Origin: SpSt-501 sp963828345
Lineage (GTDB): Bacteria > Desulfobacterota > Desulfobacteria > Desulfobacterales > SpSt-501
Length of the DNA stretch: 64,000 bases
Assembly: GCA_963828345.1 (NCBI GenBank)
Contig: CAWHEZ010000025.1
Coordinates: 242,732-306,731, forward strand
Reading direction: 5' to 3'
Shown here: one piece after another, positions 35,258 to 44,584 of the stretch
Layout: the number at the start of each line of letters is the position of its first letter
Position numbering within the stretch: the first letter of the stretch is position 1
The notes under the pieces: generated by a model
What the model was told of the DNA's origin: nothing
Seen by the model: the letters and a program-made list of their open reading frames with translations, nothing else
Databases searched by the model: none
Position numbers and translations under genes: made by a program

Positions 35258-36416
35258 ATGCCGCTGCACTATTTGAGCTCACGGGAAAAAGTCCGTTCGG
35301 CATTACGACGGGAAAACCATGGCCCCATTCCCATCGATTTCGGCGGGAGGGTTTCATCTGTCAGCGTTGACGTGTACCGGGAGCTCAGGAAAAAGCTAAA
35401 CCTGGCTGTCGATGATCGCCCGGTCTACGATCACCACTACCAGCGCCTGGGGATTGCAGCGGTTGCGGATGATCTTCTGGAGCGTTTCCATGTGGACACT
35501 CGTTACGTTCACTTCTTGCCTCCCAAATCTTTAGATACTGCACCGGCAACAAAGCAGGACGGCTCCTATTACTACCGTGACGAGTGGGGGGTGGGATTGA
35601 GGAGGTCGCCCAACACCCTCTATTACGATTTCGACTCCGCCCCTCTTGCGCAGGCGTCGGTGGAAGACCTCGCCGCCTGGCGCGGGCCCGATTTCGACGG
35701 CACGCGCGACGGGGAATGGGAAAAGGCGATTGCCGGATATAAGACCGGCGGCTTTGCCATCGCCACGGTCTTCAAAGGTATCTTCGAGCAAAGCTGGCCG
35801 TTGAGAGGCTTTGAAAAGCTCCTGATGGACATGGCGCTTTCGCCCGATTTCGTCTGCCGATTGTGGGACAAGGTGCTGAACGCCCAGAAGAAGATCTACG
35901 GCCATTTTTTCGACGTCGTCGGGCCCTCGCTGGACATCGTGCTGATCACCGAAGACCTTTGCGGGCAGAACAATCCACTCTTTTCCCCCGCTTTCTTTCG
36001 GAAAGAACTGAAGCCGAGGCTGGGCGAGCTGGTGGCCTTCATCCAATCCAAATGCCCCGATGCCTATGTCGGCATCCACAGCGACGGAGCCGTTTTCTCG
36101 TTCATCCAGGATTTCATCGACATCGGCTGCACGATCCTGAACCCCCTGCAGACCACCGCGGGCGGCATGGATGCGCAAACGGTCGCCGCGGCCTTTGGAA
36201 AAAAGATTTCCTTTTGGGCCGGAATCGACACCCAGCACCTGCTTCCCTTCGAATCGGCCGAGACGGTCGAGAAGGAGGTGGAGACGACGATCCGGCTTGT
36301 TCTCGGCCGACAACGGCTACCTCTTCGCCCCGGCGCACAACATCGCGAGCGGGACCGGAGTCGACAACGTCATGGCCATGTTTCGCGCCATAGAGAAAGT
36401 GAATGGCGGTTTTTAA
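35258..36416 (+). CDS. Uroporphyrinogen-decarboxylase-like protein (URO-D/MtaA methyltransferase superfamily), one frame break
   Basis: The start MPLHYLSSREKVRSALRREN at 35258 follows GGGGAGG. The family start pattern SSREKVRSALRRE and PIDFGG are clear. Further on are LVAFIQSKCPDAYVGIHSDG, FSFIQDFIDIGCTILNPLQ and FWAGIDTQHLLPF. One extra base near 36296 shifts the end; corrected it reads FSADNGYLFAPAHNIASG and stops at 36416. About 385 residues. In anaerobes most such paralogues are corrinoid-linked methyltransferases or relatives and not heme enzymes. Substrate unknown. It follows the DctP gene beyond a hairpin. Confidence 0.85.
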
Positions 36417-36573
36417 CTCAAGCAGGCTGCCGTTGCGGGAGAATCTCGACCCTTTGAAAGCCGCGGTTCTGAATCCGGGTTGGGTGCAAGCGGCGAGCAG
36501 GCCGTCGGACTGCAGAAACACGAGACGCGGGGACTCGAACCCGGGCGGATAATCTTCCCGGCATAGCGGGCTT

Positions 36574-38832
36574 CTACGCGTATCGCAGCAGCCGGCTGAG
36601 ATATTTGAAGTAGGCCTGGATCTGGGTATACATGTGAATGACCCAGAGATTGTAAGCTTTTTCGTAAGGGATCGAGTTCGTATCGGCGTAGGTGAGCGGG
36701 TAGATGAGGGCCGGCGTGTCGAGCTGCCCGGTGGCCAGGGCGGACTGCCGCAGCGCTGCAAGCAGAACCGTGGGGGGTAGTTTGGGATCGACGACCAGCG
36801 CTTTTACGCAGTGCGTCAGGTCCGACAGGTTGAGGCCGACATCCGAGACGTTCGCGACGAGAAGCGCCTTGAGCCGGCCCTTCTCCTTCAGAGAGAACAG
36901 ATGCCTTTCGCGCCGGAAACCGTGCTTTTGGAATTCGGTGCTGATGGAATCATCTTCAAAGGTGTGCGCTTCAAGGTCCAGAGCATTCAGCATGAGACCT
37001 GCGGAGGTGTCCGCATACACATACCCCAATTCGACCAGATCATCGCGGGTAGAGGGCGCCAGCTCCCAGGCGGCGGGGAGGGACGGCGCCTGGGGGCCGG
37101 AATCCGGCAGTTTCAGATAGGCCATGGGGTCCAGTGAACAGCCCTTGGGGTTGTTGATATAGCGCGCCACGCCGCCGAATACGCGGCTCGGGAACTTGTT
37201 CTGCGGCCGGTAATAGCAGACCAGATAATCCATGTGCATGTTGCTGAGCCGGTAGGTGTCGTAGACGCAACGGCCGATCTGGTCGAGGACGATGAGGCCG
37301 GCGCGGTTGAGCGCCGACTTGCGCGCCGCGTGATGGTGGGTGAGCCAGGCGTTTTTCCAAAACCGGACCATGGCCATATGGCCCAGAATGGTCCCGTTGT
37401 CCTGATAGACGAAGTGCCGGGCGATGTCCGGGCTGCGAGTGTAGAGCTTGTCGTAGGTCTGCCGAATTTCCTGCTTGTGTTTGTTGATCAGGGCGTACTT
37501 GCTCGGGTATATGAAGCCGGTCTCGAAGAGGAAATCCCACAGGGCATCCAAATCGAGATCCGTGCACACATATGAATTCTTGTCTTGGGCCTGATGAAGT
37601 ATCCGCAGCAGCTGGATGTGGTCCCGCGGCGTCACGTCGATCAATGCGAGTCCGCACCGCACCCGCCTCCGGTTTTCCTTTTCCGCTACCGGTTTGCGGA
37701 ACACGACCTGGGTGCTGCACGTCAGCTTGGCCATGCCTGCGAAATGCAACTCGACCTCGGGCAGGATCAACCCCGGCAGCAGGCTGGCGGCATGCTCCTC
37801 CTCTTCCACCGAGAAGCCCGAACCGGACAGGTCGGCGACTTTCAGGTCCAGGCGTTTCTGGGTGAGAGGATGGCGGAAGATGATGTTCGGCGAAGGGCTC
37901 ACGGTCTGACGCTGGCTGCGGAATTCGGCTTTGCCGTGGCGCTGGACTTCGCTCTTCAGGGGTTCCAGCACATAGCTGCGGGAGCTGCGGCCCGAGGTCG
38001 ACCTTATGATGCGGCACTCACCCGAATAGAGCGTCTGGCTTCCGGAGTGGAAAAGAACCTGGGCGGGTTGGGCGAGAACGATCCATTCAAAGCTCTGCGG
38101 CGGTTCTGCCGTGAGCTCGATGCGGAATGAGGAGGCCGCAAAGTCCAAAAGCGAGCCGGAAAAAGAGCAGCTGCCCTGAATCAGATGGACCGATATGCCG
38201 CGACAGCGCTGACGCTCGACTCGGCGATGGCTGATTTCGCGGCTGGCGCTCGGCAGCCCCAGGCGGCAGCCTTTGGAGTTGATCTCGATGATTTCGGGGA
38301 AGGCCTGGATGAATTTTTGGCCGCGTGGCACCAGAATGTATTTGAGCTCATGGGTCCGGATCAGGGCAGCTGCATCGACCGCTTCACTCCACGTACATTC
38401 CAGTACCGGCCCGAAACACGGCTGCGGGAACGCCGGGATGCGCAGGCTGCGGTTGTAATGCCGATGCGCAAAATGGACCTGAATGCTGTCTTCTTGAAAA
38501 TTGACGAAATTCAAACGATTGACCAGAATCTCGCGGGAGACCTTGCGACCGTTTTCCGAACCGGTTGCACCCGTTTCAAGCTCGGCGGGTTTGGCTAAGA
38601 GGGCTTTTTCTTGAGCCGTGACCTCGGTAGAGGAAGCGGTATCGTCCGGAGAGTTGATGACCGTAAGAGTCGGATGCGTGCTTTCCACCAGGCCTCCATC
38701 CCAAGCGCTGATCTCTGCCAGCTCTGCCGCCCACTTATCTGCGCTGCACAACCCAACACGCCCGATTGCAACCGCACCGACGATTTCGATTCGTGTATGA
38801 AATCGAGTGCCTAGAAATATGGGCAAAACCAT
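36574..38832 (-). CDS. Large PilZ-type multidomain protein with acyltransferase-like C-terminus, function unknown
   Basis: Up to 752 residues; the N-terminal 70-100 residues are low in protein-like features, so the true start may lie downstream. Residues about 200-300 contain a PilZ-like pattern (SHRRVERQRC then SGSLLDFAASSFRIEL). Residues about 305-410 contain a second (RSQRQ, VADLSGSGFSVEEEE, LLPGLILPEVELHF, RRRVRCGLALIDVT). The C-terminal part from about 430 has IYPSKYALINKHKQEIRQTY and NGTILGHMAMVRFWKNAWLTHHH, resembling GNAT-type folds. PilZ domains bind cyclic di-GMP; here the motif residues are partly kept. No adjacent partner suggests its target. Confidence 0.7.
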   Translation of the reverse strand: MVLPIFLGTRFHTRIEIVGAVAIGRVGLCSADKWAAELAEISAWDGGLVESTHPTLTVINSPDDTASSTEVTAQEKALLAKPAELETGATGSENGRKVSREILVNRLNFVNFQEDSIQVHFAHRHYNRSLRIPAFPQPCFGPVLECTWSEAVDAAALIRTHELKYILVPRGQKFIQAFPEIIEINSKGCRLGLPSASREISHRRVERQRCRGISVHLIQGSCSFSGSLLDFAASSFRIELTAEPPQSFEWIVLAQPAQVLFHSGSQTLYSGECRIIRSTSGRSSRSYVLEPLKSEVQRHGKAEFRSQRQTVSPSPNIIFRHPLTQKRLDLKVADLSGSGFSVEEEEHAASLLPGLILPEVELHFAGMAKLTCSTQVVFRKPVAEKENRRRVRCGLALIDVTPRDHIQLLRILHQAQDKNSYVCTDLDLDALWDFLFETGFIYPSKYALINKHKQEIRQTYDKLYTRSPDIARHFVYQDNGTILGHMAMVRFWKNAWLTHHHAARKSALNRAGLIVLDQIGRCVYDTYRLSNMHMDYLVCYYRPQNKFPSRVFGGVARYINNPKGCSLDPMAYLKLPDSGPQAPSLPAAWELAPSTRDDLVELGYVYADTSAGLMLNALDLEAHTFEDDSISTEFQKHGFRRERHLFSLKEKGRLKALLVANVSDVGLNLSDLTHCVKALVVDPKLPPTVLLAALRQSALATGQLDTPALIYPLTYADTNSIPYEKAYNLWVIHMYTQIQAYFKYLSRLLRYA

Positions 38833-38881
38833 ATAACGAGATGTTCGTCATTGCAAGGCAAATCAGATGATAGAGCAATTG

Positions 38882-39916
38882 TCAGAGCCTCGAGTGCTTG
38901 AGGAGCTCTTCCAGGTGGGCCTGCCAGAGCGCCGCCGCCGAGTGGGTGCGGTGCCCGCAGGTTTTTTCGCTGATGGGGATGAGCACGTGACGGCCGCGCC
39001 GGACACGCCGGATGGCGTCCTCCAGGATGCCGAGCTCCGGCGGGTTGACCTGGTCGTCGGCGGAATTCACCGCGAGCAGTTCCGCTTCGATCATCTCCAG
39101 GCCGGGCGCGGGGTCGTAGTCGCGCGACGCGTCGAACTGGTAGAGCATGTCGTTGGCGTCCAGCTTGGCCGCATACTCGGCGACCAGGCGGTCGAACATC
39201 TGGTCGGCCGCTTCAGGGGTCGGCGCCTGCAGCTGCCACTGCAGGGGGACGCTGACCATGAAGAGCAGGGTGTAGATGGCGGAGCGCAGGCCTCTCTGCG
39301 GCTGCTCGCGGTAGTCACCGCCCTGCCAGTCCGGGTCTTCGCGGATGGCGTCCAGCACCATGCGCCGGATCATCCGGTTGCGTCCGGCGATCGCGACCGG
39401 CAGGCTCGCCAGCGGCATCAGGGCGTCCATGAACCGCGGGAACGTCTCGCCCCACAGCCACGTGTGCATCCCCCCCATGGACGTCCCCATGACCAGCCGC
39501 AGATGGTTCACCCCGAGCCCCTCGGTCACCAGCCGGTGTTGCGCCTGCACCATGTCGGCATAGGTGTACCGCGGGAAGCGGGCCCGCAGGCCGTCGCTCG
39601 GTTTGCCGGATTGCCCGTGGCCGATCCCGTCCGGGAGAATGAGGTAGTGCCGGTCGGCACCCAGCAGCCGGCCCGGCCCGAAGAGCACGCCCCCGAACGG
39701 TTCGTTTAGAAAGGCGCGGCCGCTGCCGCCGGTGCCGTGCAGGACGAGCACCGCGTTGCGCACCACGCCGGACGCGTCGCGGGCCGGGCTGCCCAGCGTG
39801 GTGTAGTGCAGCCGGAGCTCGGGCAGGGTCTCGCCGGAGGCGAAGCGGAAATCGCGGATGACAAAGTCCCCTTCCGTGTCGGCGAAGCCGATCCCCGTTG
39901 TCGCGCAGCTGGTCAT
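38882..39916 (-). CDS. Alpha/beta-fold hydrolase, homoserine O-acetyltransferase (MetX)-like
   Basis: 344 residues, intact. MetX-like features are FRFASGETLPELRLHYTTLG at the start, NAVLVLHGTGGSGRAF, LPDGIGHGQSGKPSDGL, the nucleophile elbow VMGTSMGGMHTWLWGETFP, the acid LAVNSADDQVNPPELG and the base CGHRTHS. Genuine MetX enzymes carry more conserved substrate residues, so a related esterase or acyltransferase is more likely. It lies downstream of the peptide importer operon on the same strand, separated by a palindromic repeat. Confidence 0.88.
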   Translation of the reverse strand: MTSCATTGIGFADTEGDFVIRDFRFASGETLPELRLHYTTLGSPARDASGVVRNAVLVLHGTGGSGRAFLNEPFGGVLFGPGRLLGADRHYLILPDGIGHGQSGKPSDGLRARFPRYTYADMVQAQHRLVTEGLGVNHLRLVMGTSMGGMHTWLWGETFPRFMDALMPLASLPVAIAGRNRMIRRMVLDAIREDPDWQGGDYREQPQRGLRSAIYTLLFMVSVPLQWQLQAPTPEAADQMFDRLVAEYAAKLDANDMLYQFDASRDYDPAPGLEMIEAELLAVNSADDQVNPPELGILEDAIRRVRRGRHVLIPISEKTCGHRTHSAAALWQAHLEELLKHSRL

Positions 39917-39967
39917 GCGTCCATCCTGTCGGTTACTAAGCTGTGTGTATTAGTTTTGATGCGGAGC

Positions 39968-40022
39968 CCCCCTCACCCTGCCCTCTCCCCCAGAATTGGG
40001 GGAGAGGGTTAGGGTGAGGGGG
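39968..40022. repeat. Palindromic repeat (CCCTCTCCCCC type)
   Basis: The left arm CCCCTCACCCTGCCCTCTCC and right arm GGAGAGGGTTAGGGTGAGGG pair around CCCAGAATTGGG. This very common intergenic palindrome is often found between genes in many bacterial genomes. Here it separates the binding-protein gene end from the MetX-like gene start and may act as a transcript-end structure. Confidence 0.7.
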
Positions 40023-40091
40023 CGCGGCCCGTCCATACAATTTTTCGGGAAAATCAGTATTTCCGCGGCTGAGAGCGTTTGCGCCGCGGCC

Positions 40092-41600
40092 TCATTTCTC
40101 GATGCGCACCGGGTAGAGAGGATTGATGTTGTTGGCATAGAGCTCGAAGCCTTTGACATTCTTGCTCACGGCCGCGAGCAGCTTGGGCGTGCCGATGAAA
40201 ATATCGGGCGCGGTCTCGACGAGTTGGCGCTGGATCTCCCGGTACACGTCCTTGCGTCGGGTCAGGTCGAGCGTCGTCCGCCCGGCCTCCAGGAGCTTGT
40301 CCAGCTCGGGTGTCGTATAGAAGTCGCGGTTGTCGTTGCCGATCCCCGTGCTGTGGAACCGCGAGAAGAGCCCGCCGTCCGCGTCCCCGGTGCCGGTGTA
40401 GCCCATGACGTAGAGCCCCTTGGCGCCCTTGCGGGTTTCGGCCAGGAACTGGCCCCACTCGTAGGACTCGATCGCCGCCTTCACGCCCACCTGCGAAAGA
40501 AAGGCCTGCACCATCTCGACGATGCTCTTGCGCTCCGTGCGCGGGTCGGTCCAGATGACGCAGTCGAACCCGTTGGGATAGCCGGCCGTCTTGAGCAGCG
40601 CGCGGGCCTTTTCCGGGTTGTACGGGTAGGCCGCGGGCAGCGTGGTGTCGAAGCCCCAGATGCTCGGGGAAATCGGCCCGGAGGCCGGGGCGCCGCGGTT
40701 GAACCACACGGCTTCGATGATGGCCTGCTTGTCCACGGCGTAGTTGAGCGCCTGCCGCACGATCGGGTTGTCGAAAGGTTTGACCTTCGTGTTCATGCCG
40801 ATGAACGTGGTGGCCTGGAACAGCGCCTCGATGGCCTGCACCCGGGGGTTCTTGTTCAGCCGGTCGAAGTCCTGCGGCGGCAGGTTGTACAGGATGTCGA
40901 TGCCGCCGGACTCCATCTCGACCACGCGGGTGGCGTCCTCCGGGATCGCCCGGTAGACGACGCCGGAAACCTTGGCCGGCCCCTCGAAGTAGCCGTCGAA
41001 GCGGCTCAAGACGACCCGGTTGCCGTGGTGGTGCTCCTTGAACTGGAAGGGTCCGGTCCCCACGGGGCGTTTGCCGAAGTCGTCCCCGGCCTCGCGCACG
41101 GCCTTCTCGTTCAGGATGGCCATCTCGTAGCGCGTCAGGTTGGTCAACAAGGGGGCGAACGGCTGCTTGGTCGTCAGGCGCACCGTGTAGCGGTCGACGG
41201 CCTCGACCTTCTGCACCTCGCTGACCAGGCGGGCGCCGGGCGAGGCGTTTTTGGGGTCGAGCACCCGCTCGATGGAGTATTTGACGTCGCCGGACGTCAG
41301 CTCCTCGCCGTTGTGGAACTTCACCCCCTTCTTCAGCTGAAAGACCCATGTGCGCGCATCCGGGTTCTCCCAGGATTCGGCCAGGTCCTTCTGGATCTCC
41401 ATGGCCTTGTTCATCTTGACCAGGTTGCTGAAGATCTGCTTGGCGACGTTGGCCGTGTAGACGTCGTTCATCTTGTGCGGGTCCAGGTTGCTGATGTCGG
41501 CGACCTGGGCGACGCGCAGAACGGCGTCCTGGGCCCAGGCGCCGGAGGCAGCCGCCAGCAGCGCCAGCAGCAGGATGCATCCCGTCCGTTTCGTGTTCAT
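40092..41600 (-). CDS. Peptide ABC importer solute-binding protein (family 5)
   Basis: 502 residues, intact, with signal peptide MNTKRTGCILLLALLAAASG ending AWAQDAV. Family-5 landmarks: VADISNLDPHKMND, LAESWENPDARTWVFQLKKG, VKFHNGEELTSGDVKYSIER, RPVGTGPFQFKEH, and NTKVKPFDNPIVRQALNYAV. The tail ENINPLYPVRIEK-like end is normal. It is the last transport gene of the minus-strand importer operon starting at 45582; having the binding protein last is less common. Ligand unknown, probably a short peptide or amino acid conjugate. Confidence 0.93.
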   Translation of the reverse strand: MNTKRTGCILLLALLAAASGAWAQDAVLRVAQVADISNLDPHKMNDVYTANVAKQIFSNLVKMNKAMEIQKDLAESWENPDARTWVFQLKKGVKFHNGEELTSGDVKYSIERVLDPKNASPGARLVSEVQKVEAVDRYTVRLTTKQPFAPLLTNLTRYEMAILNEKAVREAGDDFGKRPVGTGPFQFKEHHHGNRVVLSRFDGYFEGPAKVSGVVYRAIPEDATRVVEMESGGIDILYNLPPQDFDRLNKNPRVQAIEALFQATTFIGMNTKVKPFDNPIVRQALNYAVDKQAIIEAVWFNRGAPASGPISPSIWGFDTTLPAAYPYNPEKARALLKTAGYPNGFDCVIWTDPRTERKSIVEMVQAFLSQVGVKAAIESYEWGQFLAETRKGAKGLYVMGYTGTGDADGGLFSRFHSTGIGNDNRDFYTTPELDKLLEAGRTTLDLTRRKDVYREIQRQLVETAPDIFIGTPKLLAAVSKNVKGFELYANNINPLYPVRIEK

Positions 41601-41645
41601 CTCCGATCCTCTCTCCGATGGGGTTGTTCGAGCTCTTCTTCCGTT

Positions 41646-42501
41646 CTACCGACGCAGCTTGGGGTCCAGGGCGTCCCGCAGGCCGTCGCCCAGCAGGTTC
41701 AGCGCCATGACCACGACCATGATCGCCAGGCCCGGGAAAACTGTGAGGTGCGGGGCGTTGCGCATGAACTGCCGGCCGTCGCTCAGCATCGACCCCCACT
41801 CCGGGGTGGGCGGCTGAATCCCGAGGCCGAGAAAGCTGAGGGTGGCGGCCGACAGGATCGCCTGGGCGACACCGAGCGTGCTGAGGACGATGAGCGGCGC
41901 CATGCAGTTGGGGATGATGTTCTGCACGATGATGCGCAGGTCGCTCGCGCCCGCGGCGCGGGCGGCTTCGACGAACTCCAGGTCTCGCAGCGACATGGCC
42001 GAGGCCCGCACCAGGCGGGCGTAGCGCGGCAGCACGCTGATGCCCACCGCGATCATCAGGTTGAGCAGGCTGGCGCCCAGGGCGCCGACGATGGCGATGG
42101 CCAGGATCAGCTGCGGGACGGACAGCAGCACGTCCATGGTGCGCATCACGAGGCTGTCGAGTCCCCGGCCGTAGTAGCCGCTGACGGCGCCGGCCATGCC
42201 GCCGAAGACCGCGCCGATGCCCACCGCCACGAATCCGATCACCAGCGAGATGCGGCCAGCATAGACGATGCGGCTGAAAATGTCGCGGCCGAAATTGTCG
42301 GTCCCGAGGACATGCGTTGACGGATGGGCCCTGGAGGCGCGCCCGCACGTCGATCGCCGCCGGGTCGTACGGGGCGATCCAGGGGGCGGCGACGGCGCTG
42401 ACGACCAGGACGGCGATGACCGCCAGGCCGCAGACGGCCGCCCGGTTCATCTTCAGGCGCCGCCAGGTTTCACGCAAGGGGTTGGGTTTTTCGACCGGCA
42501 T
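41646..42501 (-). CDS. Peptide ABC importer permease, DppC type (one frame break)
   Basis: Starts MPVEKPNPLRETWRRLKMNR at 42501, with the first helix AAVCGLAVIAVLVVSAVAAP. One extra base near 42328 breaks the frame; corrected it reads GAHPSTHVLGTDNFGRDIFS and continues open (IGFVAVGIGAVFGGMAGAV, EAA loop LEFVEAARAAGASDLRIIV, end LLGDGLRDALDPKLRR). About 285 residues. It lies between the DppB-type and binding-protein genes. Confidence 0.9.
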
Positions 42502-42622
42502 GGGCGATCCTTCTGGCCGCGGGCTAACCCGAACAGCTCATGAAAATTATTCAGCATCGACAAGATGGGCAACGATATTCAGACAACGTGCTCCGACCGG
42601 CGCGACTCGTGAAATGTCCGGG

Positions 42623-43570
42623 CTATGCGGCGGCCTCCCGGCGGGCGCGATACTGGGCCCGGATGCGCGGGTCCAGGAATGCGTAGACGATGTCGACGGC
42701 GAGGTTCACCGCGCAGATGCAGACGCCGAACATCAGCACCCCGCCCTGGATCAGCGGGTAATCGTGGGCCCGGATGGCGTCGATGAGCATGCGCCCGACC
42801 CCCGGGTACGAAAACACGGTCTCGGTCACCACGACGCCGCCGAGCAGCAGGCCGAAGTAGAGGCCGGCGATGGTGACGACCGGGATCAGCGCGTTGCGCA
42901 CGCTGTGGTGGGCGAGCACGAACACCGCCGGGATCCCCTTGGCGTGCGCGGTTCGGACGTAGTCCTGGCGGATCACCTCCAGCATGCTGGAGCGGGTCAT
43001 CCGCGCGATCACCGCCATGATCTGAATGCCCAGGGTGAGCGAGGGCAGCACCAGGTGCTGCCAGGTGCCGTAGCCGGAGGACGGGAGCACGGGAACGGCA
43101 ATGGACAGGAGCAGCATGAGCATGAGCGAGAACCAGAAATTGGGGATGGAAAAGCCCAGCAGCGCCAAGAAGCTGGCCAGCGCGTCGGCGGCGGTGTTCT
43201 GGCGCAGCGCGGCCACCAGGCCGAGCGGGAATCCCAGCAGGACGGCGAGCGCAAGCCCGCAGGCCGCCAGCGTCAGGGTCGCCGGAAAGCGGCTTGCGAT
43301 TTCCTCCAGCACGGGGTTGTTGGTCCGGATGCTGCGGCCGAGGTCGCCCTGCAGCGCGTTTTTGAGGAAGATGGCGTACTGGACGTAGACCGGCCGGTCG
43401 AGGCCCAGGTTGTGGCGGAGCTGCTCGAGCTGGAGCGGGGACGCTTCCGCGCCGAGCAGGATTTCCGCCGGGTCGCCCGGCGTCAGGTGCATGATGGCGA
43501 ACACCAGCAGCGACACGCCCATGAGGATGGGCGGGAAAAACGCGAGCCGCCTCAGGATGTAACGCAGCAT
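42623..43570 (-). CDS. Peptide ABC importer permease, DppB type
   Basis: 315 residues, intact. Features are MLRYILRRLAFFPPILMGVS, IMHLTPGDPAEILLGAEA, LGLDRPVYVQYAIFLKNAL, the EAA loop EVIRQDYVRTAHAKGIPAV and the end VDIVYAFLDPRIRAQYRAR. Six helices. Partner of the DppC-type gene just downstream. Confidence 0.93.
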   Translation of the reverse strand: MLRYILRRLAFFPPILMGVSLLVFAIMHLTPGDPAEILLGAEASPLQLEQLRHNLGLDRPVYVQYAIFLKNALQGDLGRSIRTNNPVLEEIASRFPATLTLAACGLALAVLLGFPLGLVAALRQNTAADALASFLALLGFSIPNFWFSLMLMLLLSIAVPVLPSSGYGTWQHLVLPSLTLGIQIMAVIARMTRSSMLEVIRQDYVRTAHAKGIPAVFVLAHHSVRNALIPVVTIAGLYFGLLLGGVVVTETVFSYPGVGRMLIDAIRAHDYPLIQGGVLMFGVCICAVNLAVDIVYAFLDPRIRAQYRARREAAA

Positions 43571-43609
43571 TCGCCAAGGTTCCTTTCCGGTCTGCGGGTC
43601 ATGCCCGTT

Positions 43610-44584
43610 TTACGCGCCGGGCGAATCGTTCACGCGCCAGCAGGCGACCCAGTGTCCTGCGACGATCTCCTCCAGAGGGGGCGTCTTCAGCCGGCAGTCG
43701 TCCACGCGCAGCGGGCAGCGCGAGTAAAACCGGCAGCCCGGGGGCGGGTTGATGGGGCTGGCGATCTCCCCCTGCAGCGAAAACTCGGGCTTGCTCTGCT
43801 CGACGACCGGGTCGGGCTGCGGGATGGCCGCGAGCAGGCTGCGGGTGTACGGGTGACGGTGCGCGCGGTTGAAGATGTCGGCCGGGCCCATCTCCACGAT
43901 TTTCCCCATGTACACGATGGCCACCTGATCGCTGATGAACTGCACCACGCTCAGGTCGTGCGAAATGAAGAGGTAGGTCAGGTGCAGCTCCGCCTGCAGC
44001 TCCTTGAACAGGTTGAGGACCTGGGAGCGGATCGAGACGTCCAGCGCGGACACGGGCTCGTCGGCCACGATGAACTCCGGGTCCACGGCCAGCGCGCGGG
44101 CGATGCCGATGCGCTGACGCTGGCCCCCGGAGAACTCGTGCGGGTAGCGTTCCATGTCCGCCGCGCTGAGGCCGACCCGCTCCAGCAGCTCGGCCGCGCG
44201 CTCGCGCCGCCGGCCGCCGTGCAGGTTCTGGATCTCCATCGGCGTCACGATCGCGTTGCCGACCGTCATGCGCGGGTCGAGGGACGAGTACGGGTCCTGA
44301 AACACGATCTGCATCCGGCGGCGGAGCGCGCGCATCCGGCTCGCGCCGAGCGCGGCGATGTCCGTCCCGTCGAAGCGTATCCCGCCGGAGGTGGGCTGCA
44401 GCAGCCGCAGCAGCAGGCGGCCGATCGTCGTCTTGCCGCTCCCGGACTCGCCCACCAGCCCGAACACGCTCCCCCTGCGGATGGAGAAGTCGACGCCGTC
44501 CACCGCCTTCAGCACCTTGCCGCGGCCGAGCCGGAAGTGCTTGTGCAGACCGGTGACGTCTACGAGCGCCTGTGGGTCGGTCAT
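43610..44584 (-). CDS. Peptide ABC importer ATPase, DppF type
   Basis: The ATG at 44584 (MTDPQALVDVTGLHKHFRLG) is chosen; the frame is open further upstream but overlaps the partner gene with non-family sequence. Walker A GESGSGKT, Q-loop FQDPYSSLDPRMTVG, signature FSGGQRQRIGIARAL, Walker B FIVADEPVSALD, switch ISHDLSVV. The C-terminal region has CRFYSRCPLRVDDC. 324 residues. Its start overlaps the stop of the DppD-type gene in an ATGA. Confidence 0.94.
   Translation of the reverse strand: MTDPQALVDVTGLHKHFRLGRGKVLKAVDGVDFSIRRGSVFGLVGESGSGKTTIGRLLLRLLQPTSGGIRFDGTDIAALGASRMRALRRRMQIVFQDPYSSLDPRMTVGNAIVTPMEIQNLHGGRRRERAAELLERVGLSAADMERYPHEFSGGQRQRIGIARALAVDPEFIVADEPVSALDVSIRSQVLNLFKELQAELHLTYLFISHDLSVVQFISDQVAIVYMGKIVEMGPADIFNRAHRHPYTRSLLAAIPQPDPVVEQSKPEFSLQGEIASPINPPPGCRFYSRCPLRVDDCRLKTPPLEEIVAGHWVACWRVNDSPGA

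Noticed and set aside
36520..36560. tRNA-like sequence (GGACTCGAACCCGGGCGG resembles an inverted T-arm)
   Set aside because: The T-stem does not pair properly and no acceptor, D or anticodon stems can be formed around it on either strand.
38882..39916. True homoserine O-acetyltransferase (MetX)
   Set aside because: The overall fold and catalytic triad fit, but there is no methionine-pathway neighbour and sequence around the substrate site looks only distantly related, so no metX symbol was given.
39996..42320. 774-residue open frame on the plus strand
   Set aside because: It runs antisense to a complete binding protein and a DppC-type permease and shows no motifs.
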